DNA from: Ichthyophis bannanicus
Lineage: Eukaryota > Chordata > Amphibia > Gymnophiona > Ichthyophiidae
Direction of reading: 5' to 3'
Assembly: GCA_033557465.1 (NCBI GenBank)
Contig: CM066033.1
Coordinates: forward strand, 905,288,808-905,352,807
DNA: 64,000 bases
Below are positions 9,961 to 21,916 of the stretch, piece by piece. The notes beneath the pieces are model-generated. The model ran no database searches. It saw only the letters and a list, made by a program, of their open reading frames with translations, and was not told where the DNA came from. Position 1 is the first letter of the stretch; every line of letters begins with the position of its first letter. The translations under genes and the position numbers were made by a program.

Positions 9961-11029
9961 TAGAAGGGAGCGGGTGCTGTGTGGGACTGGAACTAGAAGG
10001 GAGCTGATGTTGGGGGAGGATTAGAATGGGATGGAGCTGGGAGAGTGAAATGGAAAGGGGAAAAATATTTTGTGTGGGAGGGAAGACAAATCTACAATTG
10101 GCCAGGTATTGGGAGAGTAAGTGGGGATTGAGGATGGAGGGGTAAAATTTGAGTGGATGAAATAGGAATGAGGAAAGAGCAAAAGGAGAAAGATTAATAT
10201 GTTAAAGCAGATGTAGAGGGAGAATGGAAAAAGCTAGAAGAGAGAAGAAAGGACAAATGGACAGCAGACGATGGAGAGTTAGCAGAAGGCACGAAGAAAC
10301 CAGAAGAAAGTGGCTGGAATAATTGCAACTGAAAAAAAATGCACAAAAGGTAGAAAAATCTCTTTATTTTGAATTTATTAACTGGAATATGTCAGTTCTG
10401 GGAAATGTGCATCAATAACGTCTGCGCTTTGTTTAGTACAAGAGGAAATTAATTTATAGTTGTATTTCTACAGTGTTGTTGTACATTCCAAGTTTGGCTT
10501 TTGGGGGTCCCAGTTTAATTGTCTTGTTTCTAAATTTTGATTCCTTGTTTGGTGATGGTGTATGTTCTGCATGTGTAACTGAGCTGAGGTATTCTGTTTA
10601 TGTAATTCCTATTTGACATTGCTACTTGTTCTCTGTCCCCAGTAGGTCATGTATTGTTATTCTCTGAAATGTATTGATTTAATATTTGCAGTGTTGCCTT
10701 TTGATAGGTAGGGTATGGTGCTTTGTGAGTCCTGGTAGTGCTGTTAGGATATGGCGGGTTTGCTATGGGTTCTAAATGGGCAGTGTTTGTTTGTAGTAGT
10801 TCCTAATGTGCCTGGCGGTTGGCACTGGATTATAATAATGTAGAAATCTTTTAGTCTTTCTTTATTCATGCACTCATTAAGAGGCATGTTTACTAAAAGT
10901 TAGGGTATGGTAACATTATGCAAATATTTATGCAAATGAGATCCCTTATGCAAATGAGGTCCCACGTCTCATGCGGCCCCCGGGTTATTTTACAAGTCCT
11001 CATTTGGCCCTCAAAGCAATTTGAGTGTG
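9961..11029. other. Spacer without recognised gene
   Basis: Purine-rich AG tract (about 10000-10330), then A+T-rich ordinary sequence. A half-site resembling the MITE end at 42071 (GGCATGTTTACTAAA) lies at 10883-10897. Three ATGCAAAT octamers lie at 10918-10955. I see no open frame with family resemblance and no splice-bounded exon. Confidence 0.5.
10918..10955 (+). promoter_or_regulatory. Cluster of three ATGCAAAT octamers
   Basis: ATGCAAAT occurs at 10918-10925, 10930-10937 and 10948-10955. This is the consensus bound by POU/Oct factors. No promoter or gene is seen next to it, so function is only a possibility; it may be part of an old repeat. Confidence 0.3.
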
Positions 11030-13654
11030 AGACCCCTGGATCCAGGCTATGTAGAAATCCCCCAGTCGACCCTCCACGAGAGCCAACCCATCTTGGGCCT
11101 ACTTGGCATCTTTGTGTCTTCTTGGCAGCTAAGGATGCAGAGGGATAGAAACCCCAGCCTGCTCCTCGAAAACCTCAAAAGGCTGTTCATGGGGAGGAAA
11201 GTGGCCCCGCTGGTAGGGTGCAAAATGGGTCAAACAAGAACGCCGGAAGACCCACAATTGCCCACACAGTGGAGCCATGGAGAAACCAGTTTCTGCCTAT
11301 CTTCCGGGAGACTACCACTTTTGGAATCCCCAAGATTCTTTACCAACTTATCCAGATTTTTTCCAAACAAAAGCTTCCCCCAAAAAGGCAGTTTACTCAG
11401 TCTAGACTTGGAGGAAACATCCGCAGACCAATTTCACAACCACAAGTAACGGCGAGCGGCAACTGCCAAGGCCATACCCTTGGACATGCCCCTAATGAGA
11501 TCATAAAAGGCACCAGCCAAGTACACCGCTCCAGACTCCAATTTAGCCTGAGTGTGGAGGCCTCAGGGGGTAGCACGTGCGAGGCCCCCACACTGTCCAA
11601 CATTGTTTGCACTCAACGTATCCATGCATGGGCCACAGATCGATGCCTGCAAAGACAAAGCATTAATATGAAACATCTGCTTAAGTAGGGTTTCCAACTT
11701 GCGATCTTGCACATCCTTAAGGGCTGAACTGTCTTCTACCGGAATGGTGGTCTTTTTTTGTGACCATAGAAACCGCCACATCTGGGATACAGACGGGTCA
11801 TCGCTCGTGTGCCTTTCAGGCCCCCCTCTGGGACATCCTATTTGTCTTAAATCATCTGCTTAACCACTCACTCTATGGAAGGAAAAAAACATGTGTGACT
11901 TTGACGGCTTGAAGAGCGGATCCTCCAGAGGTTCTTCCTACGCCGGGATGTCAGTCACCATATTCAGGGCCTTAGCGGAATGTGTAATCAGCACCACCAA
12001 TTCTTCCCTTCCAAAACCACGAACAATGCGAAACTATTTCCCTTGCGGAATCTTGCCTTCCTCGAGTTCCCCAGTCTCAGCTTCCAGGTCCACCTCTATG
12101 TCTGAGTCTTATAGCTCATCAGAATGAGTTGACCCCAGGTCCTCCCAAGGATTACTTACCAGTCGCATCTTGCTAGGACCGGGCTCCCCCCTCTCGAGAG
12201 GGCCACAGTAAACCTCTCTTCTTAGATCACCCCTGGGAGACTCCCAGTTACTCCTCCCCATGCTGCTTCATGTAAAAAGCCTTCTGCATGTGGAGGACAA
12301 ACTCAGGCAAAAAACTCTGTGTGGGCGTTCGCAGACAAATCTTTAGAAGTGGAGAGTCTGGGAGATCAAGAGATCATAGCTGTGGGCTCCTGAGATGGAG
12401 GGGTCGGGCGGCCCCTGCCCCCTGAATGGATGCCGCCCCCCCCCCCTGCCCTGGGCAAGGAACAGCTCTCCAGAGAGTGACCAGCACCAGATTCTTCCGA
12501 GATCCGGTCCTCCCTCTCGTCCAGTAGGCCCTCTTCAATGGACCTGGATTCCACTTTGCAGCCCCGACAAAAGCTTGTAGCCAAGACCGTACTCTTGCGG
12601 AAGCCACAGCCTAAGCAAGTAGGCCTAGTGGGCATAGTGTTCAGAGAAGAAGAAAAAAGACAAATTGGCTTCCAGCCAATCCAGCCCTAAGCAATAAGGT
12701 TCCAGCCAATCCAGCCCTAAGCTCCTTTGGCCGATAAATAGATTTATTGTAAATAGATTTCAGTGGTAGGCAGCTATCTATCTAACTGGCAGCAATTAAT
12801 TTAAAGGACCATTGCTGAAGACAGGCTGAGTGCAGGAATACAGAGCAAATGATAGGAAAAATAAGAAAACACGAGGAAAGGCACCTGCAGCATCCGTCCG
12901 TACCAGAGCCCTCCCCAACACGTGGCTGCAGCAGCCGAGAAAATGGCAATGTTCCCGCTAAAAGCAGGAGAGTGAAGGCCTCAGCCACATGGTCTCCAAG
13001 GTAAGCCATATCCTCCCAAAGCCTAGCAACACTCATTGTTCTCTGTCCAAACACTGCACTGAGCAGGAAAAAACCCTCTGTTCACGTCAGCGGCTGACCG
13101 GAGAGCCTCCCTCACAGCCACTCAGCAATACCGAGGAGCTTCAACAGCGTCGGGGAACTTGGAGCCTGTCAATTCTACGGATGACAGACTGCGAGCATTA
13201 GCACTTCCTTACACCCCCTCCCCCCCCCACCCCCCACGGGTTTGGGAACCGCTGAGTCTACCAAAACCAGCCAAGGCAAAATTGTGCTTTCCCACCAGCA
13301 AAGCCTCAGTGTCCAATCGCTTTCACTAGCCTTAGGCTTTGAAGTTTAATTTTTTTTTAAACAGGCTATATTGAGGCTAGATCACCTCCACTGAAAAACT
13401 CAGAACCAGTTCTCCAGCCAATAACTTCTCCAAACTAAGCACTTGCCACCATCTTCTTAGTTGTCCCTTCAGTGAGACCCTGTCCTTGGAGTCACGTCTC
13501 TCCAGCTGCTTGGAGTAAGATACTGGAGGTTTGTGGGAAGTGCCAGCTACTTACGTGTGGTGATTTCAGAGAGTTTGACATGCTCAGTCTCCAAGCTGCT
13601 GGTGAGAAGTGACTACCCACAGGTTAGGACTGGACTGGAAGAACGATAAGGAAA
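11030..13654 (-). mobile_element. DIRS-D, decayed beta-family 5' half
   Basis: The right end (13560-13654) matches beta termini of DIRS-E and F: TCAGTCTCCAAGCTGCTGG, a GGACTGGACTGGAA block and a final GATAAGGAAA. From 12635 downward on the minus strand lies a badly decayed beta gag. RT, RNase H and YR are missing. The left edge near 11030 is uncertain because the homology fades. It is clearly the oldest of the beta copies in the window judging by the number of stops. Confidence 0.7.
11165..12635 (-). pseudogene. DIRS-D Gag, beta type, decayed
   Basis: The start (ATG 12633-12635) gives MPTRPTCLGCGFRK with a second Cys pair CRGC, parallel to MASRPQCVVCGTRR in DIRS-E and MPRPLCLICGVKK in DIRS-F. 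Further on, the block QKKTTIPVEDSSALKDVQD at 11563-11781 matches TKKTTIPVEGSAALKDAQD of DIRS-E. A later stretch near 11340-11400 matches the KLLFGEDLDKLVKDL region at nucleotide level. Many stops and shifts separate these. The paired cysteines may bind zinc; that is inference. Confidence 0.7.
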
Positions 13655-15496
13655 TATTTGCTAGTGAGAAACACCTCATGCTCATGGATCAAAAATTTTC
13701 TCTGAATGTCAATGTTTATGCCATTGCTTTAGAACTTAAGAAAACACCACTCTTTCTCCTCCAAAGATGTATTTAAAAATGTCACTCAACCAGGGCTGGC
13801 TCCACAGTTGGTTTAAGGTATTGGCATCCTAGGCAAACTTTAAGCCTTATGCCCCCTCAGCTGTAAAAATCTATTGTTTAGCTTGGAATGCTCTGCTCTT
13901 TGCCACCCTAAGCGATCACCTAGTTTGCCTGATGCTTGGGCCGCCCTGCACTTGACCCTCTTTCTGCAGTTTTCTGTGAAAGTATGTGGTCAACTATCAC
14001 TAACCCCTGAATTAATCCACAACGCTAGGATGACATCCCAAGCATGGAGAGCCACTTTAAATATCTGCACAGAATTTGGCAAGATGAAGGAAATGCAATG
14101 TGCTGTTTCCTTGCTAAATAAATTCATATTTAAAGTAATGGATTTTATGTCAATGCTGTCATGCTCTACACAGTATTAAGAAATGATAAAGAACCCCTGA
14201 TGAGAATAAGGTCATCTGGGTCACCTCCCATTCATTCTTCAATGTCTTTGCATTCTGAAAAACATTTAAGACTACCATGTGTCACCTGGCTGTTTACAGC
14301 CCATACTCAAAGCTCAGTTATCACTTTGAGTTATGCTTCTTTTTCGTGTTTGTAATATTTTTCCTTTATTTCTGCTTTTAATTTACTATAGAGAGTATAA
14401 TTTTAGCCTCTTATAAATGGCAAACTATTAAACCTGGGGATGGGAGGCTAAGGGTGCCTAATAGCTTTTTGAAAAAATAAGAGATTTTAATGATGGCTAG
14501 AGGTAAAATGACAGATAACAGATTGCAGATGGATTCCCTGTGATAGCTGTAAATAGATACTATGCCAGAGGAGGGCTGATATAGTAAAAAGGAAGAGAGG
14601 GGAATGTTATAGAAGATGGAGCCAAATGGAGATAAAGAAAGGGGCTACTGCACAGAGGCGCAGTAACAAGGGTGGAGCCAAGTGATAGTGCCAAAAACAG
14701 CAGCCCTGATGGGATAAACTGTTAAAATTACTAGTAGTACTAATCATTTATATAGTGCTCTTAGGCGTAAGCAGCTATGTACACATACACATAAAAGACA
14801 GTCCCTTCTTCACGGAGCTTACAATCAGGGCTGACGCGACCCATTAAGTGAACTAAGCAGTTGCCTGAAGCGCTACTTCTAGGGCGCCCTATTACTGCCA
14901 CTGCCGCCCCTCTCTGGGACCTGCAGCAGCAGAAATTCCATTAGAACAGCAATGCAGTGCTTACCCAAAGCCTCCAAGGCTGTATTGCTGTTGGTGCTTG
15001 CTTTAACCAGCCGCTTCCATCCCCTCTGACACAGACTTCCTGTTTGTATTGGGCACTGTTCGAAGCCAGCACCAACAGCAACGCAGCATTGGCAGCTTTG
15101 AATAAGCTTTGTGTTGCTGTTTTAATGGCATTTTTCCTGCTACAGGTCCCAGAGAGGGGCGACAATGGGAACAGGCGGGGGGGGGGGGGGCAGGATTGAG
15201 GGTTCACCTAGGACACCTCATACTAGGGAATTCTTAAGAGAAATGATAAAATACACATAGGTCTAGACAAGAGAATAAAGAGGTCAGGATCCAAAAAGAA
15301 TAGACTAGTTAAAAAACAACAACTGATTTTCTACAAAGTAAATTAGATGCATCAATGCAAATCAACAAAGTCCATTTATTCTGAAAACTTTCAAGCTATA
15401 CATTATTTAAGGGATCAAAGTTCATTTGAGGTGCCTTTTTAGATCTATTCTCTCTCCTATAAAATGGGTATTATGCATATATATTTACACACCACA
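13655..15496. other. Spacer with old dispersed-repeat fragments
   Basis: No gene recognised. Fragments near 13790-13920 (CAGGGCTGGCTCCACAGTTG onward) and 14827-14900 resemble each other and the pieces near 19760 and 20965; they look like remnants of one nonautonomous DNA transposon family. A piece at 14755-14830 (TTATATAGTGCTC, GGAGCTTACAATC) resembles a common tetrapod LINE/SINE tail. A G run lies at 15177-15190. Confidence 0.4.
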
Positions 15497-15507
15497 TGTT
15501 GTTGTTG

Positions 15508-17445
15508 TTAAGTGCCGTCGATTCGGAATCGACTCATGGCGACCCTCTGAATAGCTTTTCTAAATTGTGTTCGGTCTTGAGTCAGGCGGCTCATTGTTGA
15601 CAGACTGGTAACCGTAGCTGCTGTTATTGTATCGATCCATCTCATTGCTGGCCTTCCTCTTTTGCGCTGACCTTCTATCTTGCCAAGCATGATGTCTTTC
15701 TCTAATGATCTCTCTCTTCGCATGATGTGTCCAAAGTATGAAAGTCGAAGTCTTGTCATCTGAGCTTCTAAAGAAAGCATAGGTTTGATCTCCTCTAGTA
15801 CCGACTGGTTTGTTCTTCGGGCAGTCCATGGTATACACAGTATTCGCTGCCAGCACCATAATTCAAAGGCATCAATTTTCTTCCTGTCTGTCTTTTTCAC
15901 TGTCCAGCTTTCACATCCATATGATGTTGTTGAAAATACCATGGCTTGAACAAGTCGAATCTTTGTATGGAGAGAGACATCTCTGCTCTTCAGAATCTTA
16001 TCTAGGTCTTTCATAGCCATTCTGCCAAGAGCAATGCATCTGATTTCTTGACTGCTTGTTGCTTCTTTATTGATAGTTGATCCAAGTAGGTTAAAGTTGT
16101 TCACGATTTCAATTTCTTCTCCTTCAACGATGAACCTGTTGATTATGCCAGTTGTCATGATCTTTGTCTTCTTTACATTAAGGTGCAGACCCATTTTGAG
16201 ACTATGTTCTTTGATTGTGAGAAGCAAATGTTTCAGATCATCTTCACTTTCAGCCAGTAATGTGGTATCATCAGCATAGCGAAGGTTGTTGATGTCTTCC
16301 ACCAATCTTCACACCTCTGTTGTCTTCATACAATCCTGCTTCTCTGATGATTTGTTCTGCATATAAATTAAACAAGTAGGGGGAAAGAATGCAGCCTTGT
16401 CTTACACCTTTGCTTATTTTAAACCATTCTGTTTCTCCTTGTTCCATTCGAACTGCTGCTTCTTGATCAATGTACAGATTGTGCAAGAGTACGATCAGGT
16501 GTTCTGGTATACCCATGCTTCTTAATGTGGCCCAGAGTTTCTCATGGTTTACACAGTCAAATGCCTTGCTATAGTCGATAAAGCACAAATAGATATCCTT
16601 TTGGTATTCTTTAGTCTTTTCAAGGATCCATCTCACATCCACAATGATGTCTCTCGTTCCTCGCCCTTTCCTGAACCCTGCTTGCACTTTAGGTAGTTCT
16701 TGTCCAGGTATGGTTGTAGTCTCTTTTGAATAATCTTCAGTAGAATCTTGCTGGCATGTGGGATCAGAGCGATTGTGCAATAATTTCCACAGTCAGTTGG
16801 ATCACCTTTCTTTAGTATTGGTATAAACACAGATCTTTTCCAGTCAGTTGGCCATGATGTTGTCTTCCATATTTCTTGGCAGAGCCTTGTAAGTACGGTA
16901 ACAGCTGCATCAGATTGCTGTAATACTTCTATGGGAATGCTATCAATGCCTGGTGCTTTGTTCTTTGATAACACTTTCAATGCTGCTTTAACTTCTTCTT
17001 TCATCACCAATGGTTCCCGATCATAAGGTATAGGTTGAAACGGCTGTTGGTCCACTTGATCTTTATCATATAAAAACTCTGTATATTCCTTCCACCTTTT
17101 CTTGATCTTCTCAACATCATTCAACATAGAACCTTGAGCATCTTGTAACATTCCAATTCAAGGCTGGAACTTTTTCTTTAACTCTCGTAGCTTTAGGAAA
17201 GCCGATCTTGTTCTTCCTCTAATAGTTTCTGTTTCTATTTCCTTGCATGCGTCGTTGGAGTACTTTTCCTTGTCCTGTCTTGCTGCACGTTGGAAATCTC
17301 TGTTGAGTTCTGTTATTGTCTTTCTTTCTCCTCTGGCTTTAGCTTCTCTGCGTTTCTGGGCAATTTTCAGAGTTTCTTCCGTCATCCATTTTGGCCGTTT
17401 TTGCTTTTTCACCTTTTGTAGAGACTTCTCGCTTTCTTCCAACAC
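15508..17445 (-). pseudogene. BovB-1 reverse transcriptase and C-terminal domain, frameshifted
   Basis: The rest of the LINE protein lies in four overlapping pieces: linker (17445-17158, KRPKWMTEETLKIAQKRREAK), RT fingers (17151-16633, NKAPGIDSIPIEVL, FIPILKKGD), palm part one (16780-16271, AGFRKGRGTRDII, CFIDYSKAFDCVNHEKLW, KGVRQGCILSPYLF) and palm part two plus tail (16305-15508, NNLRYADDTTLLAES with the catalytic Asp pair, then YGCESWTVKKTDRKKIDAFE and SYFGHIMRRERSLEKDIMLG). All landmarks are in order; at least three shifts make it nonfunctional. Confidence 0.85.
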
Positions 17446-17508
17446 AACCTTCTTGATGTCATTCCATAACTCTTCTGGAGCTCTGTCATTTGTATCTAAA
17501 GCAGCAAA

Positions 17509-18531
17509 TCAATTTTGCAGGCAGTCTTTAAATTCCAGTGGTATATTCTCAAGGTCATATTTTACTGAATTCATGAGTGGTTTGCTCTTTTTCAACTTTA
17601 GCTTGAGTTTGCATACTAGTAGTTGATGATCTGTACCACAGTCAGCTCCAGGTTTTGTCTTTGTTGATGTTATAGAACTTTTCCATCGTTGACTTCCACA
17701 GATGTAAATTTGATTTTTATACAATCTATTGGGTGAAGTCCATGTGTACAGTCGCCGCTTGTGTTGATGGAAGAAGGTGTTTGAGATGAATAGATCGTTG
17801 GTCTTGCAGAATTCTATCAGTCTTTCTCCAGCTTCATTTCTGTTGCCAAGTCCATATTTTCCAACTACTTTGCCTTCTTCTTTGTTGCCAACTTTTGCGT
17901 TCCAGTCACCCATGACTATCAGGATATCCTGTTTGCATTTTCTGTCAATTTCAGCTTGTACTTGTTCACAGAACTCTTCAATTTCATTCTCTTCTACAGC
18001 TGTTGATGGGGCATATACTTGAATTATAGTTGTGTTGATAGGCATTCCTCGTAGACCAATAGAGATTAAGCGTTCGCTGACTGCATTGTATTTCATTACA
18101 GTTATTGCAAGTTTCTTCTTTATTATAAATGCAACACCATTTCTTCTTTGTCTTTCATTTCCAGCATAGTAGACCATGTGATCATCTGATGCAAAGTGCC
18201 CGATGCCAGTCCATTTCAGTTCGCTTACACCCAACAGATCAAGTTGTACACGTTCCATTTCATTCTTGACCACCTCCAACTTCCCTTGGTTCATGCTTCG
18301 TACGTTCCATGTTCCAATGCGTAAAACATCTTTACAGCTTCTGACTCTCATTTCATGCGCAGCTACATCAGCAGTCAGACGTCCTGAGGGCTTTGATCCA
18401 ACCACATCATAAATGCTGGCTTTACTCTGAGAAGTCTTCAGCTCTTCCCCAGTAGCTAGTTGAGTGCCTTCCGACCTGGGGGTCTCATCTTCCAGCACTA
18501 TAGCACAATTTGTTTTGTTGTAACTATCCAT
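17509..18531 (-). pseudogene. BovB-1 apurinic-type endonuclease domain
   Basis: This 340-residue frame holds the AP-endonuclease-like domain that nicks target DNA to prime reverse transcription. Visible motifs in order: IGTWNVRSMNQGKL (Asn of motif 1), GVSELKW (catalytic Glu), IQVYAPS, VMGDWNAKVG (Asp and Asn), TSPNR and CGTDHQLLVCKLKL (terminal Asp-His). The first about 65 residues before the domain are unassigned. The frame stops at 17509, ahead of the linker, whereas an active element would continue into RT in the same frame, so this copy is broken here. Confidence 0.85.
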
Positions 18532-18806
18532 TGGGTTTTCATGGCAAGATACAGAAGTAGATTGCCAGGCCTTTCTTCCGCGCAGTTTAAGTTTGGTGTT
18601 GTTGCACAGAAATGTGATCCTCCGCCGTCAACACTATCCCATTCTGCTGCTGCCCAGATGGGTGGTTTGTCTTGGTCTGGCACCTCAGCTGAGACCTGTC
18701 CATCTTGGGAGACCCTGCCAGTAGTTAAACTACCGATAGTTTAGCTCTCAGCATCACTGATGCACACAAGCCCTCACAGCACGACAAGCTGCAAACCAAG
18801 TGAGGG

Positions 18807-18857
18807 TTTATATATATATATATATATACACATACATACATACATATATATATATAA
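18807..18857. repeat. TA/CATA microsatellite
   Basis: Alternating TA run, then CATA tetranucleotides, then TA again, directly abutting the BovB-1 5' end. Confidence 0.9.
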
Positions 18858-20549
18858 ATAATTTACATTGTCCTAATATATCTTCTCATTCTAATTTGAA
18901 GTCAGGTTTTTCATAATGATGCTATAACCATTGTCATGCTAAACAACATTGGAAAAGTGTGTCTTTAAGAGACAGGCAGCCAAGTTTATAACTAGCCTTT
19001 CCATAAAGTTAAGAATCTGATCAAGAGTATAAAGAGCATAATGGAAAGCCAAAGTGAGAACTTAAGACAAAGAAATACTACTTAAAAATTGAATATTAAA
19101 TGTATTAAAAACCACATATTAAGAGATATATTAAAAATACTACATGGCCATATTTCAGCATCAGCCTGCATCAGAAGCATGTATATTAATATTATTAATA
19201 TGAAAGTATTAATCTAAAATACCTACAGTACGTGATTGTAACTCGCCTTGAACTACTACTGGAAAGGCATGCGCTAAATACTAATACATAAAATAAAAGG
19301 TGAAATTAGAGCTTATCTGCTAATTGTCTTTCCTAAAGTCACTCCAGGCCAGTCCAGCTACGCTTGGTTAGTTACCATCCTCCAGCTGCTGAGAGCTGAG
19401 CATGTCAGGATTCTGAGAGCCCAGTAGAAGAGCTTCCCCTTGTTCCTCAGCTTCCAGTCTCCTACTGCCAAGCAGCTACCCTCTTGGGACTATTCTCACC
19501 TCGCTTCCTTTAACTGAATGAATCCCTTTTGGGGTTTTTTTGGGGTTTTTTGCTTTTCTCTGCTATGCCAATTTCGACCGGCAAAGAAACAGGTAAGGAC
19601 TAACCAGGTGCAGAGGGCCTGCCCCGCTAGGACACCCCTCCCCCATGTAAAAAATGTGCTTAACTTGATGTGCTGCATCTCTTACTTCACGTCCTTAATG
19701 CAGCTGGTCCCCCACCCCCCCACCTAAACGACAATAACCGAAAAAACACTGGGTGGAACAGGGGCGGCTCAACACAATCTGTTGCCTGAGACGAGAGATG
19801 AGCTGCCCCCCGCCCCCCAAAATGGAGGGGCCTCCTCAGAGCTCCAGTTGAAACCAAGGGGTCCTCTCACTCATAACACCGATCAGATAGTTGCCCCAAG
19901 AATAAAGAAAGCAATATATTTCCAGGCCATATAATTTTTTTAAAAACTTTGCAATGCTGCTTTTAATGCAGCCAAAATTGTAGCAGCTTAATTATGTAGC
20001 AAAACTAATACATAAGCTCTCATTTTCAGTACGTGTTCGTTGTCAAAATGGAAAATATAGGAGACATGAGCAAACTATCTTCTCCACACACTCCAAATGT
20101 TGGTCTGATAAAATGAGCACTTTTCCGATACCTAGTCTTGCCTGGAAGATATAAACTTGGACTCTGCTCAGGAAGCCAAGGGTGTTTCTGAAATATCCAA
20201 GTTCTGGGACCACCCTAGACATGTCTTCTCTATGCCTCTGTTCAGACTTGGGCATTCTCGCCCCATGGACGTCCACGGAGTCAGCTTCTAAAATGTCTCT
20301 GGGGACATCTTCATGCCCATTTTCAGACATCCAAAGCATGAATACGCCTTCTAAAATAACCCCCATATTCTACATCCAAAGAAACCCATCTACCACAATG
20401 GGTGCAGAGGATATTTCCCCTTTGAAATCAACATACAAAAAATACATTTTTGATTCTGATGTCATCACAGTAACAGCAATATACAATAAACCCTCATTAA
20501 TACTGGGCATATTGTGAAGTAATAAAAATTCTGTAACAAGCACTCAGGA
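18858..20549. other. Spacer without recognised gene
   Basis: A+T-rich sequence to about 19300, then mixed sequence. A fragment at about 19760-19830 (GGGGCGGCTCAACACAATCT) resembles the nonautonomous repeat pieces at 13790 and 14830. No open frame shows a family resemblance. Confidence 0.4.
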
Positions 20550-20930
20550 CCAAAATAAAAAATCTATCATACCATAACAGCATCAACTTGTAAAACTCAT
20601 ACAAGGTGCCTACCAAGAAAATAGCAGCACTATAAATAAAGCTATGGGCCCTAGAACATCCATAAACCTATTTGGCAACTGAAAAAGCCAGATTGCTAGA
20701 TCCATACACAGAAACTCCATGCTAACTGTATACCTGGCATCGGTCACACACTCAGAATACAGATAGATCCTCACCAAGTATAAACTAAATTACCACAAAC
20801 TAAAAATAAAATTATGTAGACAAAAATTAATTGAAATTCCAAAAAAAATAACAGACTGCATCCAATACAAAACCCAAGAAACAGAGATCTGCAGATGCCC
20901 CTGCACTGTGCAAAGTGTAGAGATAAAACA
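20550..20930 (+). repeat. Unclassified dispersed repeat R1, left part
   Basis: Bases 20550-20930 match 40845-41165 along their length, for example ATCTATCAT followed by CAACAGCA, AAACTCATA, and CTCACCAAGTA. In the copy at 40845 the match continues without a break into a block (41205-41340) that here is found only at 32545-32700. So one R1 copy is split by the whole 20935-32545 block. No protein is coded; the class is unknown. Confidence 0.7.
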
Positions 20931-20934
20931 TGTT

Positions 20935-21420
20935 CGGCCCGGTATTCAAAGGGGTTTATCCGGTTAGCAGTAGGGTCAGCCCAAACACTAGTCAAACTAG
21001 ATAGCCGCCTAGTGCGGCAACTTCTTGGGGGCAGCAAAGAGCAGGGCATTCCAAGCTAAACAATAGAGTCTGACAGCTGGGGGGTGAGGAGACTTAAGGC
21101 TTAAAGTATGTCTATGGTGCCAACACCTTGAACCAGTTCTTGGGCCAGCCCTTATTAGCAGGACCTGATAATCCTGCTGACAGAGAGATTCAGAGTGCAC
21201 AAACCAGACAGTGTTCCTGAATATCTCCTCTAAACATCATGGCACTGTCTGGACAGTGCCAGGGAATACCAGCACTTGGTTAGCAGCGATTTTCAGCCTG
21301 CTAACCGGCTAAGTGCCCTTATATTTCAATAACTGTTCTAACGTTATGCAATTTAACTATCTAGACAGCAGCTGAATATTGCCACTGTCTGGACAGCTGC
21401 ATCGGACAGCACTGAAAGAG
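20935..21420. repeat. Unclassified repeat R2, left part
   Basis: Contains GGTATTCAAAGGGGTTTATC near its left end and, further in, CACTGTCTGGACAGTGCC and GCTAACCGGCTAAGTG. It resembles the 51655-52012 repeat (GGATATTCAAAGGCACTTGC, CTAACTGGGCAG). A short fragment of another repeat (about 20965-21175) may be inserted. Its continuation is at 32431-32545, on the far side of DIRS-B. Confidence 0.5.
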
Positions 21421-21600
21421 TAGTTACTCACCTGTAATAGGTGTTCTCCAGGAGCAGCAGGAATCAGTCCTCACATATGGGTGTCATCGGCGCCGATGAA
21501 GCCCCAACGGAGCATTTCCCCAGCTTTCTATGAAAGCCTTTGGGAATGCAGGCACGCATGCGCGGTTCCCTTCCCGCATAAAGGTGCCATTTTACCTCAG
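21421..21600 (+). repeat. DIRS-B left inverted terminal repeat
   Basis: Its reverse complement matches 32271-32430 from TCAGTCCTCACATATGGGTG inward, including GGCGCCGATGAAGCCCC and GCACGCATGCGCGGTTCCC. The outer about 24 bases (TAGTTACTCACCTGTAATAG and on) are longer than on the right side, the unequal outer ends typical of DIRS. Bases 21426-21434 read as a splice donor on the element's sense strand. Confidence 0.85.
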
Positions 21601-21681
21601 TCAAATGACATAGCTAAGAACAGCACACAAAATTAAAAATAAACTATGTACAACTACAACTCCCAGGGGAGGAGGGAGGGT

Positions 21682-21783
21682 TGTGAGGACTGATTCCTGC
21701 TGCTCCTGGAGAACACCTGTTACAGGTGAGTAACTACTCTTTCTCCAGGACCAAGCAGGAAGTCAGTCCTCACATATGGGTGA
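21682..21783 (+). repeat. DIRS-B internal complementary region
   Basis: Its left half (TGTGAGGACTGATTCCTGCT to GGTGAGTAACTAC) is the reverse complement of the left outer end at 21421. Its right half (CTTTCTCCAGGACCAAGCAG onward) is the reverse complement of the right outer end at 32430. In DIRS elements such a region templates joining of the two ends into a circle. It contains the 15-base palindrome CACCTGTTACAGGTG at 21714-21728. Confidence 0.85.
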
Positions 21784-21916
21784 CTCCCTAGCTCTGGGCT
21801 ACCGAGGAACCCAGGCTGAACAAGAGTACTCCCTCTAGTCTCAGCAGCAAAGAAAGGCTTTTCAAGGACACAACCTCCACCAGTAGCCCAACAGAGGGCA
21901 GGAGGGCAGGAGTTGC

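Larger units (their letters stand above)
15497..18800 (-). mobile_element. RTE/BovB-type LINE, near full length
   Basis: On the minus strand it runs from about 18800 to 15497. It has an upstream region, an endonuclease frame, an RT and C-terminal domain, and a 3' end reading TCGACGGCACTTAACAACAA with a short AAC-repeat tail. Both the protein and the 3' end are those of BovB-like RTE LINEs. About 3.3 kb is the expected full length. The coding region is split by one stop and several frameshifts. A second copy (25734-26920) is nearly identical over the shared 1.2 kb, so the family was active recently relative to most elements here. Confidence 0.85.

Noticed and set aside
15508..18531. BovB endonuclease frame as a host gene (such frames are sometimes annotated as craniofacial development protein 2-like)
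   Set aside because: Domain order, the AAC-repeat tail and a second copy at 25734 show it is a LINE.
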